Shown here: positions 36,950-48,443 of the stretch, in pieces
Layout: the number at the start of each line of letters is the position of its first letter
How positions within the stretch are numbered: the stretch's first letter is position 1
Source of the DNA: Hydra vulgaris
Taxonomy: Eukaryota > Cnidaria > Hydrozoa > Anthoathecata > Hydridae
Length of the DNA stretch: 64,000 nt
Assembly: GCF_038396675.1 (NCBI RefSeq)
Contig: NC_088934.1
Coordinates: 43,130,001 to 43,194,000 of the forward strand
Direction of reading: 5' to 3'
The notes under the pieces: generated by a model
The model's database searches: none
What the model saw: only the letters and a program-made list of their open reading frames with translations
Told to the model about the DNA's origin: nothing
Translations under genes and position numbers: made by a program

Positions 36950-38486
36950 GCCACTATTTCAAAGTCATTTAATATCCAATATGTGATAAACATTCAAAAA
37001 AAAGTCTTCAAGCATGTACGGATGATAAATCAAATGAATAACTGCCTTTCATACCCTTTTTCAAAACCATTTTGTCAATATCATTCATTGCGTTGGGACT
37101 TGCCCCACATATAGTACAGCATTGACTAGAATTTGTAACGTCTGAAAGAGCAGTGTGAACTTTTCCATCAATTATAGCAATTTGTATTGTATGATGTATT
37201 TTGATTTTTTTATTGTTTATACCAACTTCAGTATCTTGCAAGTTTAAAATCTCAAGCTTAATGAGATCCTCTTCTGAATTAGAAACTGCTGCCGTTTCTC
37301 TTTCAAATTTAAAACGCAGAGGTCTACATTACCATGTTGACGATGTTCGAGGATTTCGCCAAGCTAGGTACCGCTTTCCATTTGAAAAGCCACACAAGCC
37401 AAATGGCACTAGGCAAGAAATAAAAAGTGACTGCTCATTGTTTAATTTTCTTGTTACTGTACCTTGCAATATTTGTTTATATATTGTGGCAGGATAGCTC
37501 AGTTGGTTAGAGCGTCAAACTAAAAGTTAAAACCCGGACTGTTGTACGATACGGGTTCAAATCCTGCCACCGCCAACTCAGCGCTTTGGATTAGTCTTAA
37601 TGACTATTTGTGGCTGTTCCTATGCTAAGTCAACAATATCTTCGGATATAACATTGTATAGAAAAATATAGCATGAAAATTCAAATAAAAAAAAATAGAA
37701 AAATACAAAATGTCATGTCACCATAAAAGCCTGTTTTGTATATCAGAGAAAGACTGAGTCTTTCTCTGAGATACAAAATATCTGGAGTCCCTTCAGTGCT
37801 AAGGACATCATACTGTGCCTTGCCTCTTTTGTTTGCTGTATGATCCACCAAAGCTTGCAGTTTTATTTCAGCTGAAAAGTCTGAGACAGATATATTTGCA
37901 GAATATATCTAACTCAGACTTTTAGGATGCAAAGAATAACAGCTTTGCATCCCAAGCATCATTATACGGAAGATATATTTCAACTCCCTTTTCAACTGCT
38001 AGATTTTGAATAATTTGGTAGAAAGCTTTTGCCAATCTAACATCTAAAAAAAAACAAAGAGCTTCATCTTCAGACATTCTGCTATATTTTTTGAGGTTCT
38101 TTCAATTGGATTTTCTTTTCTCCGTTTAATTTCTGAAGCAAATTGTAACGCAGAACAGAATACATTTCAGTTAAGTGACTAACTTTTTGTTTTTTGGCCT
38201 TAGTAGTGTAGTCATCACAGTTTGCTTTAGTTTGTCTTCCTATAGGTATTGGTGTTACATTTAAATCTTTAGGAACATGACTTTGCCGCCATTTTTTATT
38301 CTCTTCTTTAATTCGAGCCATGCTGCTATATGACTTCCGCCACCTATCTCGTCGCTGCGTTGTTAAAGTTCGTAATTGCTTCTTGTTGCAATCCAAATTC
38401 ATAGCATTAATAGATTTTTCCATAATACCAGAGTCAGGTATTTGAAAGTTATTGATGATTGTGCATAAAGAATGCACAGAAATCAA
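36950..38486 (-). pseudogene. third Transib transposase relic
   Basis: Minus-strand pieces of a Transib protein. The N-terminal region is at 38,486-38,082, rich in basic residues (KKQLRTLTTQRRDRWRKS). A helical block follows at about 38,080-37,950. Downstream of an inserted SINE come IYKQILQGTVTRKL (about 37,480), SLFISCLVPFGLCGF, IAIIDGKVHTALSD (37,175-37,135) with the second catalytic Asp, and CCTICGASPNAMND with the zinc Cys pair. The segment around SFDLSSVHA ends at about 37,010. The first catalytic Asp is lost at the insertion point and the C-terminal third is absent. It is more similar in layout to the large copy than to the 28.6-kb copy. Confidence 0.85.
37485..37740 (+). mobile_element. 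tRNA-like SINE inserted in the Transib relic
   Basis: GGCAGGATAGCTCAGTTGGT at 37,488 is a canonical tRNA 5' end and A-box. GGGTTCAAATCCTGCC at about 37,552 is a B-box that also pairs with the first seven bases. The T-arm and acceptor 3' half are merged and the anticodon arm does not fold, so it is a SINE rather than a tRNA gene. The body continues to about 37,740, next to a 20-bp palindrome (AGAGAAAGACTGAGTCTTTC). Confidence 0.65.
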
Positions 38487-38489
38487 AAT

Positions 38490-39235
38490 ATTTCATTTTC
38501 AGAGTACAAAGACAAAAAATGTATTACTTAATTTAAATAAGAACAATAACAACAATATAAGAAAGATGATGTATTAATAAGGTTAGTGAAGCCATTTACT
38601 CATATAATAGTGTGTAAATGCTTACATTTTATATAATTTGTAAAGTAAGTTAAAAGTAATTTATATAAAGTAAGAAAATAAATTTACTTATACTTTACTT
38701 AATAACTTTGACAGGATCTTGTACAAAAGTAATGCAAAAAAGTAAAACTTTAAGGCACTAACATTTAGTTTGCCGCAACATTTCATTTGCGCGGTTTTAG
38801 GTACTTCTTCCCTGTAAAGTTTGAAAATATCAATAATATGTTTCCGCCCGTGATTAAAACCCTCTCTAATTTCGGTCCATGATAGTTTTAGCTATAATTA
38901 TCATTCTCTGAATCAAACCGTCTCAAAAATGTTCACTCTCTGGCCAACCATTCGAAAGGTCTGGAATTTAGACAAAGCTGAAACAAGGCAGTTAGCTGAA
39001 GGCGCATACACCCATGGGAAACTCAGAAAGGGCGTTTTTATTTGAAAGGAAAATAATTGTCATAATAGTAAGTTCTTTTTAACAAGACTTTTACGTAAAT
39101 GTATTTGTTATTAAAAAACTAAGAAGAGAAAGTTTAAACCTGTCCTGATTTATACGGGCTATAACACCACGATGTGAAGATTAAGGAGTCCCGAACTTTG
39201 TAAGAGGACGCTTTATTTTGTAAAGATTTTTTTGC
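38490..39235. other. intergenic, no gene seen
   Basis: Non-coding, with repeated AAAGTAA-type words at 38,640-38,750. Confidence 0.5.
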
Positions 39236-40130
39236 CACTTTGATACAAAAAATGTCCACCTGCTCAAGAATATCCTTTGACTCTAAAAGTCTTGGTTTAA
39301 ACAATATTATAGATATTATAAAGAAACCTCTTTTTAAAATTTTTAATCTTTCCCTAAAAAACGGCATTTTTCCTGACAATAACCATTCCACGGAACATGC
39401 AGTAATTGATCTTGCCAAACAAATTTTAAATGGTTTTGATAACAATAGTTACACATTCGGAATTTTTTTAGATCTATCAAAAGTATTTGATACTGTCAAC
39501 CACATGATTCTTATTTATAAACTACGCAATTATGAAGTAGTTCACTCCAACTTAAAGTGAATGCAATGTTATTTACAAAATCGTAAACATGGAGTACCTT
39601 ATGACTTAACATGTTCCCCATTTGAATCAATAAGTTGCGGAGTTCCCCAAGGATTAATACTTGGTCCTCTGCTGTTTTTAATTTATATTAATGATACTTA
39701 TTTGCCTTCAAAAATATTTAATTATGTTATTTTTGCTGAAGACACTAATGTTTTCTTTTCTGACTCAAATTTAAAAAATATTTTTTTATATTGTAACCTC
39801 AGAATTAACATATCTTAATGAGTGATTTAGAGCAAATAAACTTTCATTAAATATTGAAAAAACGAAACATATTTTGTTTGCTAAATCATTTAAATCCGAG
39901 AACCTTCCACTTAAATTACCTGAACTAACAATTAACAATATTAAAATAAAAAGAGTTTTTTCAATGAAAATACTCGGAATAATTTTCGATGAACATTTAA
40001 ATTGGAAAAGCCAAATAAAGCTAGATTATGTACAAGACAAAACATCTTTTAAATAAAATATGTTCAAAAAATTTATACTTTTCATTTATACATAGTCATA
40101 ATAACTATCGTAATATTGCCTGGGCAAACA
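39236..40130 (+). pseudogene. LINE reverse transcriptase fragment, decayed
   Basis: A third CR1/Jockey-like RT. LFKIFNLSLKNGIFPDN (39,330-39,380) jumps directly to HSTEHAVIDLAKQ, so the part between is deleted. Then come FLDLSKVFDTVNH, CGVPQGLILGPLLFLIYIND (39,636-39,695) and FAEDTNVFF, where the catalytic FADD has become FAED. The tail LGIIFDEHLNWKSQ is at about 39,973. Stops at 39,558 and several shifts inactivate it. It is related to the LINE at 15-16.9 kb, sharing the LPLKLP block. Confidence 0.85.
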
Positions 40131-42280
40131 ATCATTCATATTTCCTAAAAATTATTTATACAAAATAAAAACAAGCAAGTTGATTAGTTTTGGGCGCAGA
40201 TAGATACGAAAGTGCCGAGCAGTTACTCAAGAAATAAATGTTCAAAACGTATATTTTTTTAAAAGCTTCACTCGAATTAATCATAAATATGAATCAAAAG
40301 ACTCAATGAGTAATTACTACATCCCACTAACATCACTCAAAAAATGACTTCTCGACTATAAGCCGGGGACCACGCTTGTGGAATTCGGTTCTTGACGAAA
40401 ATATGAAAAAAAAAAATCTATTGATACATTTAAAAGAACTATAAAAAAAAACTTACTAAATTTAAACATTACGTACATTCTCTCATTTTTTTTAAAAAAT
40501 TGAAATAATTTTCAAAGGTTATGGTTATATAAAGTTTAGAAAATGGTTTCTCTTTTTCTAAAATAACATAATTAAACAGGAAAATTTGGTATTTCAACTA
40601 CACATATATTAATTTTTTAAATATATTCCCAAAAATTACAAAACTACAATTGTCAACTAAAATAGAATTATTAAACTCAAACTTCAGAAAAACACATGAT
40701 CATCAATTTTTAATGACGAGTTTTTAATGACTTTATTATGTACGGATATTTTGGGACTAGGCAATAAGACTATTTTTTTCATCTTTTTGCCCCCGCCATT
40801 CGTATATTTTACAAAAGAAAAGTAGTAATTTGTAAGGCAAATTTAGAAAAATAAAAAATTATAAAAATGAAAAATCAACCACTGCATTAATGAATGTCTT
40901 TTTGTAATTAAAAAAAAACAAAAATCAATGACGAAATTAAATTTGAAAAAAAACTAATTTTAAAATTATCAAATTAATAATAATAAAAATAAGAATAATT
41001 TGAACAGTATTATAATATTGTTTAAAAAATACAAATGATCTTATAGTCTAAAGTTGCTTATAAAAACTTAAGTCCGCGTCATTTGATTATTCACTGATTT
41101 AAGAGTTAAATTAACTTTCACTTCGAACTTTTTAAAGAGGAACAGAATTTGATTGTCAGACGAACTTATAACTTAATTAAAGATAATATTTTAAATCCCT
41201 TAAATGATTGGGGAGGTTGCTCAAAATTTATATGCTTATAGTTTTTGAACACTAAGAGATAATTACATGACATTTGAGACTTGTTAATGAACTTAAATTT
41301 AGTTTAAAATGTTAAAAAAATGTACCTATATATAAATGTTATAAACTCATCGCTCTTACGCTAATGGCATGAAATGTTATTAGTGTGAGAGCGATGAAAA
41401 TAGCGACGAAATGGAAAATTAAAATTTTAGGGATTTATTGTTAACAGACTCCGATTATCGCAATACTTTTGAAAAGCATAACATAAGCATGAATATATAA
41501 ATGTTTGGAGTTTGCTTCATATCGTTAAATAAAATTAAATTCTCAATCAAAAACAAAAAGCTTGCTACGAGCCTAATTTTAAATATGTGATTGGAGTCTG
41601 GTTGTTTAAATATTGTGATTTGCACTTTTGTTAACTTTTTTACATTAAATTTTTAAAAATTTAAAGTAAAAAAAGTAACAAAAATTTACTAAAATAAAAA
41701 GAACTTGAAGTTATTTCATCTGTATGATTAAACAACATCAAAATACTTTTTTTCACAATCGACCATATACTTTTAAATTTGAAAGTGTGCTTTTTTGAAC
41801 CATCTTTCTAAATTCGCTATATTAAATAAATTAAAATAGGCGGTTGTTGTGGTTATGAAAAGTTATAAATTTTCGTTAAGTTAATTACTTTTACTTTTTT
41901 AACTTTAATTTCTTTTTTTTAAATTACTCTTGATGTTACCTACGTCAGTTATTTAAAAGTTTTTTTATTGTTATTGTCTGGTTTATTGTTCTTGCTTTGG
42001 AAATGGCTCTGCATTTTGCAATTTTATTCTAAGTTTTGCATTTTGGCTTCTTTTATTCAGCATGGTTATTGATAAAACCAATTTAACCAAAATGAAAGTT
42101 GTTTCTGGAAATGACTAACTAGAATAATTGTTAGATAATAGAATAATGAAGGAATAATTGTTGTCTGGAATAGACTAATTGAAATTAGTTTATTCCAGAC
42201 AGCAGTTTTATGAATAGCTACTAACAAATAAATCAAAAAAATAAAATTAATTTTCATTTCTGCTAGAGTGGTTGTTACGA
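40131..42280. other. intergenic, no gene seen
   Basis: AT-rich. Two small palindromes are visible: ATCGCTCT/AGAGCGAT at 41,350-41,397 and an imperfect GTCTGGAATAGACTAATT inverted repeat at 42,161-42,202. Confidence 0.5.
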
Positions 42281-42520
42281 TCAGAGCCGTCCCGAACGGG
42301 GAGTGAAGGGGTATCCCCCTCTCCCAAGCTGTTATATATGCATTTGAGTTAGTACATTTGTACATTTAGCATTTCAGTTGGCAAGTTTTAAAGTATAGTT
42401 GACAAATGTCAAATATCGAGGACCTTTAATTTTTTGTGTGTGTCTCTAGTTGGCAAAAAACACATACGACCCCCTCCCTCTCCTCCCTCAAAGAAAGACC
42501 TCTTCGGGACGACCCTGACA
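42281..42520. mobile_element. possible MITE with CAGAGCCGTCCCGAA ends
   Basis: CAGAGCCGTCCCGAA at the left is matched inverted by TTCGGGACGACCCTG at the right, across 240 bp. No clear target duplication and no coding capacity. Confidence 0.5.
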
Positions 42521-43720
42521 ACAACCACGCTGAATAAGAAAAGCAAAAAGCAGCAGCATCGCTACAAATATGCCCGGCTCCTTTACGGTAAATTTTTATC
42601 AGGGCCACTAACCTATTTGTTCCCAACAAAAAAATTAATACTAAAACAAATAAATCAAAAAAAATGCCTTTTCAAAGCTTTTTTGCAAAAAAATCTTTCT
42701 TTCTAAAAATTTATAAACCCTAACTTTAAAAAAAAAGCAAATATAAGAGAAAATAAATAAGGGTACGACCCCCATTGCCCAGGAAACAAATTTAACACGC
42801 ATGTTCATCGGGATTACACAAATGCTGATAAAGTAAAATCAAAGTAAAGTTTGAAATATCAAGTAAAATCAAAAAAAAAAAAAGAGAGATTCAAATAAGT
42901 GGAGTTCTCCAGTTGCCTCTGAAAACAATTTTAAGGTGTACTTTTATCAAAATTACACAAATGCTGGAAGTTTCAGAGCTCTAGCTAGTCTGGAAGGTCG
43001 TTTGGAACGTTTGAAAAAAAAAATACAAGTTTATTCTAAAGCACTATTTTAATTGAATAAGATTTTATTTTTCTAATCATCCTTGTGCGGGTTGGACACC
43101 AACGCAAAAAAAGGAGGTTATTAGGGTTCCCACAACCTTTAGTAGAAGTATGAACAGGTTTCCTTGCCATTTTTTTTTTAGATAGGTTATATATGATAAA
43201 ACGGAATAAAAGATTATGTCTGATAAACACTCTTTTAATCATATAAATTATATCAAATAGTTTAAATGAATTATAATTTTTTGAAAACTGTTTAAGCAGT
43301 CGATGTCATTGCGGATACCAAAAATGTTATATTGCATCATATTATTATAACAAATTACTTGATTGAAAAGGCAAATACAAAGAAATAAAACTGGAGAAAA
43401 AGCGCGCTCTAACGAACATTGACTAAGTCAAGATTTACACATGCATGAATTACCTATAGCTTAGAAATTATGCCCCTTCCCTCCCCCCTTCCCCGCAAAA
43501 ATGTTTCATTATGGCCACTAACCTATTTCTGCTCAACAAAAAAAATCAATGATTATTTAACAGCCCCTATTAGCACTCATGCAGCAGGAAGCCGGTCTCT
43601 ACACTACTGGTGTACCCGCATGTTGACTATATTTGCCCCTATTTATAATAGAACTAACCCTTTATGAAATACTTAAAAAAAGATCCTTTCCCTATGCCCC
43701 ACCACAAACACTGCCCACAT
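42521..43720. other. intergenic, no gene seen
   Basis: Short shared phrases (GGCCACTAACCTATTT) occur at about 42,603 and 43,513, suggesting scraps of one repeat. Nothing coding. Confidence 0.45.
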
Positions 43721-43721
43721 A

Positions 43722-43836
43722 CATCAGAGTATTACCTGAAGTATTACCCAAAAGTGCCCTCAATCAGTATATTACCCAGAAACAAGTATTACCCAGAAAT
43801 ATATTACCCAGAAACAAGTATTACCCAGAAGTGCCC
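43722..43836. repeat. short tandem repeat with a TATTACCCAGAA core
   Basis: About six imperfect copies of a 15-20 bp unit containing TATTACCCAGAA. The apparent protein YYPE(I/V) repeats come from this. Confidence 0.8.
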
Positions 43837-43920
43837 TCAAAGCAATGGTTTGAATACGGTAAATATCTCAAAATTTATGTTAAATCAACATTAAATGACT
43901 GTTCTTTGAGAAAGTAAATA

Positions 43921-44906
43921 ATATATTTTACATTTTACTTATTTGCAAAGTAAAGTATACAATTTCAAGGAAAAAATTTATTTTTATTTGTAATAGTAAA
44001 TAACAATTTTTTTCAAATTACTCTTATATTAGTTGTTTGTGCTAATTAGTTACTTTTACACGTAAAAGTAATTTGTTGTTATGATGTAGTTTTATTTTAC
44101 TTTGTAAAGTAAGTGTAATGTTCATTAAATATCATACGTAAAACTTACGTAATTACGTAAGTTTACTTTATAAATAACTTATTTTACATTTAAAGAGTAA
44201 ATTACAATTTGATGTAAGTTTTTAACATAATTAAAACCAAAATTACTTTTCAAAGTAATTTACTTTACGCGACTTACCATTAAAAGTAAGACTTATTATT
44301 ACAAGTAAAAGTAAAAATGTAAATAAATTTTATTTGTAAGTAAATTACTTTTTCAAATAACAATTACTCATTTAAAAAACTTAACTTAAGTAATTAAGTT
44401 TTACACGTTTATTTATATAATTAATTTATATAAAAAAAAAGGAATTACTTTTAAATGTAAGTAAATTATATATTTTTATATGAGTTTTGTAAAGTAATTT
44501 ACGCTAAAAAATAATTCGCCTTTTTTATATCAAAATAAGTAAAAGTTCCACCCAAGTTATACTTTTTTAACATTATAATTACCTGCAATGTAGTGTTGTT
44601 ATAGCTCGTTTGAAAGTAAAAAAATAGTTAAAAAATATTATATAAATTAAAACGCAAATGCAGCTAATTTAAAAGCACAACAAGATATCGGTTTGACAAG
44701 TACTTTTAAAATTTCATTTATTATTTGGTATTTTTTTAAACTGTGCATAATTTCTTGTATTACTGTTGATTAATGTTAATAGAATAATATATATACACAT
44801 ATTATATACATTTTTAAAAAGCTTGGTAATTAAGTTTTTAATAACGTATCATATGACTGTATCAAATGTATCACACGACTGTATCAAAACATTTTTATAA
44901 ATCACT
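43921..44906. other. AT-rich DNA with many short AAGTAA-type words
   Basis: Dense AAAGTAATTTACTTT-like palindromic words, no gene. Confidence 0.5.
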
Positions 44907-44910
44907 TATT

Positions 44911-45186
44911 GGCGGACGTGTATTTCAGGCACCCTCATTTAGTAAATCCGTAAAAAACGAATCACGTTTTACAACATTTATTGAAAATTATACTTTAACC
45001 CAAAAATAAAATTTATTATATTGAAAGCCATACCCAAACCAAACCCTAAGCCAAACCTAAACCAAACCCGGAGCCTAACCGTAAGTTTTAGGGTTAGGGT
45101 TTGGTTAGGGTATGATTTTCAACAATACTTGTTTCGTATAAGACTTTTTACGGACTTACTAGAGGGGGTGCCTGAAAACGTCCGCC
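44911..45186. mobile_element. MITE with about 45-bp terminal repeats and a TTAGGG-like core
   Basis: The left end GGCGGACGTGTATTTCAGGC and the right end read inward, GGCGGACGTTTTCAGGCACC, match over about 45 bp with small gaps. TATT flanks both sides (44,907-44,910 and 45,187-45,190), a 4-bp duplication. The 276-bp element contains an inner inverted pair of CCCTAA/TTAGGG-rich arms (45,029-45,112). Confidence 0.8.
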
Positions 45187-45659
45187 TATTTTTTTCAAAA
45201 ATATTTACTAGAACTACTAATGTTTAAGTTACAATAAAATCTGAACTCGGTTTAACTCATATACGAAAACAATTTTGAATAAAGTATTTACAAAAAAAAA
45301 TCTTACATTTTTAGTCTCGAATGTATATGAACAAAAATGTCACTTTATCAAGTAAAATAAGAAACTATACATTTATTTTGTATGCATTTACCTACTTCTT
45401 TAACGTTCATCGTGATTTATTAAAGATTTTACTGCATAAAACCTCAAATAAAAATTTTAAAAGTTTGACTGGAAATGTAAAAAGCAAATTCAAACAGCTC
45501 ACGCGAGGTCCGAGTTTTAACTACTGTTAAACCTGGAAGAGGAGTGGACAATACTCACATTGTTATTTAGTGATGTAGCTTTTAAAAAGTTTTCATAATA
45601 TATAGTTAATAACATACTTTTATAAAATTCTCTTAATTGACTTTTGGTCGACTTATACC

Positions 45660-45960
45660 TTGTAATTTCTCCACTGTGCGCCATTATACGTCATTATGCA
45701 AGTGTTTTGATGTTGGTTAAATTAAACGAATTAAACTACAAGTTGTTTGACTATCCGTGGTATTCACCAGATTTGGCTTCCTCCATATAATACCTCTTTA
45801 GAAACTTGAATAGTAATGGCCGTTTTTTTTTCCTGAATATGAAGCCAGTTTTATTATAAAAAATATTTGTTATTTTATTTTTACCTTCAAATCGTTTTGG
45901 CCAATCTATATCAGCCATCATTTAAAAAACAATAAAAAGTTATTTGGGTAGAAAAAAATA
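45660..45960 (+). pseudogene. mariner transposase fragment
   Basis: The C-terminal part of a mariner transposase, readable after frame changes: LVKLNELNYKLFDYPWYSPDLASS at about 45,715-45,785 contains the SPDL signature, where the third catalytic Asp of mariner should follow. It continues with YLFRNLNSN. No termini found. Confidence 0.65.
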
Positions 45961-46315
45961 ATAATAATGATCACAGATAAAGAAACCTCGTTGGCGATAG
46001 TTTATGTTGTTGCAAAGAAAACTCTTAAAAATTTGGTTTGTTTTTTAAATTGTTTGATGTGATTTTCATTAACATTAAATTTTGATTCAGTCATTAAAAT
46101 TAGTCAGTTTGTTTAAGAAGAATTTTTGTAATCGTATCTTTACAAACAAGGTTTACAAGAATTCAAAAATTTCAGCATTTATGTAAACTAGATTACCATA
46201 GATATATAAATCATACAACATGGTTTAAATTTAAAAAAGTTTTATTTGACATAACAGTCATTCTTTAGATACTCCAAGAAAATCCAATAGTATTTGTACT
46301 AAACACCACTTAACT

Positions 46316-47620
46316 CTTTAACGGTGTATAACGGTTATATCCGTCGAAGGTAAAGTGATACTTATATGTAGACAACGGATATAGCCGTCGTTGATTATCC
46401 TTTATTTTGAAGACTTGTATCTCAGGCAAAACTCTATGATTTTTTTTAGTTTTTTACTAAAAGATATGAAAATAGTTCTATTTTATGGTCTGTATTTATT
46501 TTTTCACGATTCATTAATTTCTTATTCAAAGTAAAAATTCAACTAAAAAAATGGCGCATGAAAATGGCACAAAACAACAATTGAAAAAAATGGTACAAAA
46601 CACCAACCGGTTTTCAACTTTAATTTTTCAAAAAAATACGTATACTGCAGAAGAAGCCTTTATTTTTTTTTTTTTTTTGCGTCAGAAGAAATGTTTTCTT
46701 GCTCAAGTGAATCAGAATATACCGAATCCAGATATAGAAGTTCATGAACTCCAGTTGCACTCGTGACTATCTGTTAGACTTTTTGTAGAGCTTTTTGTAC
46801 CTCAGCGCAATGTTGCAATCGAAGAATCTTTATTATTATGGAAAGGACGATTGAGTAGGAAACATATCCCAAATAAACATGCATGGTTTGGTTTTAAGTC
46901 TTTTATGCTAGCAGAATCTAAAACAGGTTTTATTTGGAATGGTTTACTGTACACAGGAAAGATGGAAAAGGTAAACAATAATAATTAAAATTTAACACAT
47001 ATAAACGCACATATTGTCATGACACTTATAGTTAGAACAAAGGTTATTGTGTATTTATTAACGATTGGTACGCTTCTGTTGAAGTTTGTCAAAATCTTTT
47101 TCGGAAAGGTCTTCCAAATGGAATAATTTTCAAGAAGCTACAATGAGATGAGAGTTTAATTAACAATATAATAAAATATGGGTGGTGTTGATGAAGGTAA
47201 TCAAATGTTAACGGCTTACACCTAAGAACGTAGAAAACCAAGAAATGGTATAAAAATAATTTATGCATCTATTAAACAAATTGGTTTATAACGCTTACTG
47301 TATTGGTTAGAAGCTTGGATTTGCAAAAACATTAACTTTATTTCGCCAAAGCATTATTAATTACATATTTTCAAATTACATTACCAAGAACACCAATTTA
47401 AAATCTAGAGGTTTTATTTATCGAATGAGACTACTTGGGAAACTTTAGTACCTCCGAATCCAATCAAGACAAACTCAACAAGAAGATGTGCAGTATGTAG
47501 TGCTAACAAAATTAGAACTATAGATACACGTGTGTTGATTGTGATGTTGGTCTGTATGTTAATTCTTGCTTTTAACATTATCATATTTCTAAAGACTTGA
47601 AATTAAAAGTTTTATAACGT
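46316..47620 (+). pseudogene. piggyBac-type transposase relic
   Basis: At 46,820-46,965 the plus strand gives ESLLLWKGRLSRKHIPNKHA and then FGFKSFMLAESKTGFIWNGL. This is the region around the second part of the DDE_Tnp_1_7 domain of piggyBac-like transposases. GYCVFINDWYASVEV follows after a gap at about 47,048, carrying the next catalytic Asp. The C-terminal Cys-rich finger appears at 47,483-47,560 as RRCAVCSANKIRTIDTR with later Cys residues. The frame is heavily interrupted. A TTAA at 46,318-46,321 next to an inverted pair around GGTTATATCCGTCG/CAACGGATATAGCCGTC (46,332-46,400) may be the left terminus, since piggyBac targets TTAA. The right terminus was not identified. Confidence 0.75.
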
Positions 47621-48119
47621 ATGTTATTAAAAAATTGTAAAAAAAATATCGCTTAAACGTCCAACGCTAACAATCAAATTCTGACTTTTGGATCGAAACT
47701 CAGCACCGTACGACAGCGCCTCAGGCTGCGTATCAAATACGCTATGAGGCTCCAACCACAATATGCAAAGCATGTACTCTAATGCAAATATATGTACGTA
47801 TGTATCAAGGTGGCCACATAAGATTTTTATAGGAAAAAAAGGATATTAAAAGTTTTTAGAGAAGATTCTGCATTTAATTTAGAGGATTTTTTTTACAAAA
47901 CTAAAAAATTTTAAATGAAACCAAGAGACTTTTTATTTACAAGTTAAACGTCTATCTTTCTATACTTATGAGGTTTGCTCAGGGGTCAATAATGCTATTT
48001 TTTATACTAAATGACAACGATTTGCTAAAGCAATTTTTTACAATCCAACGCCCTTTCAGAAGTTAAGCAGATTTGAAGACCAGGAACTTTGATAATTTCA
48101 ACTGTTTTAAATAAATAAA
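47621..48119. other. intergenic, no gene seen
   Basis: A GC-richer segment at 47,695-47,770 has a loose inverted structure (CCTCAGGCTGCGTATC/GATACGC...GAGG type). Otherwise nothing. Confidence 0.45.
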
Positions 48120-48126
48120 TAAATAA

Positions 48127-48185
<59 letters not shown>
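48112..48185. repeat. (TAAA)n and (TA)n microsatellite
   Basis: About five TAAA units followed by about 52 bp of TA. Confidence 0.95.
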
Positions 48186-48188
<3 letters not shown>

Positions 48189-48443
48189 GCACACATTCAT
48201 ACCCTTCAGAAGGCGAATAACTTTCACTGTTTAATTGTGGCTTCTAGGAAAATACAGTTGATCGAAATTGCGATGAGACACGCGCGGTGACTAGTATTTA
48301 CGGTAACTAACTTAGGGGTTGTCCATAAATTACGTCACGCTCGGAGGGAAGACAACGTAGCAATATTTTGAAACTTTTTAAAGTTACTAAATTAAGACAA
48401 ATTAATATTAAAAAATTTGATAAACAAATATATACATAAAAAG

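Noticed and set aside
37488-37569. A tRNA gene starting GGCAGGATAGCTCAGTTGGT
   Set aside because: The acceptor-like ends pair, but the T-arm is incomplete and the anticodon arm does not fold; a SINE body follows.
39134-39445. Minus-strand 103-codon ORF
   Set aside because: It overlaps and opposes a recognisable LINE reverse transcriptase on the plus strand.
43633-43917. Two overlapping proline/tyrosine-rich ORFs (YYPE repeats)
   Set aside because: They arise from an imperfect tandem DNA repeat and are open in two frames.
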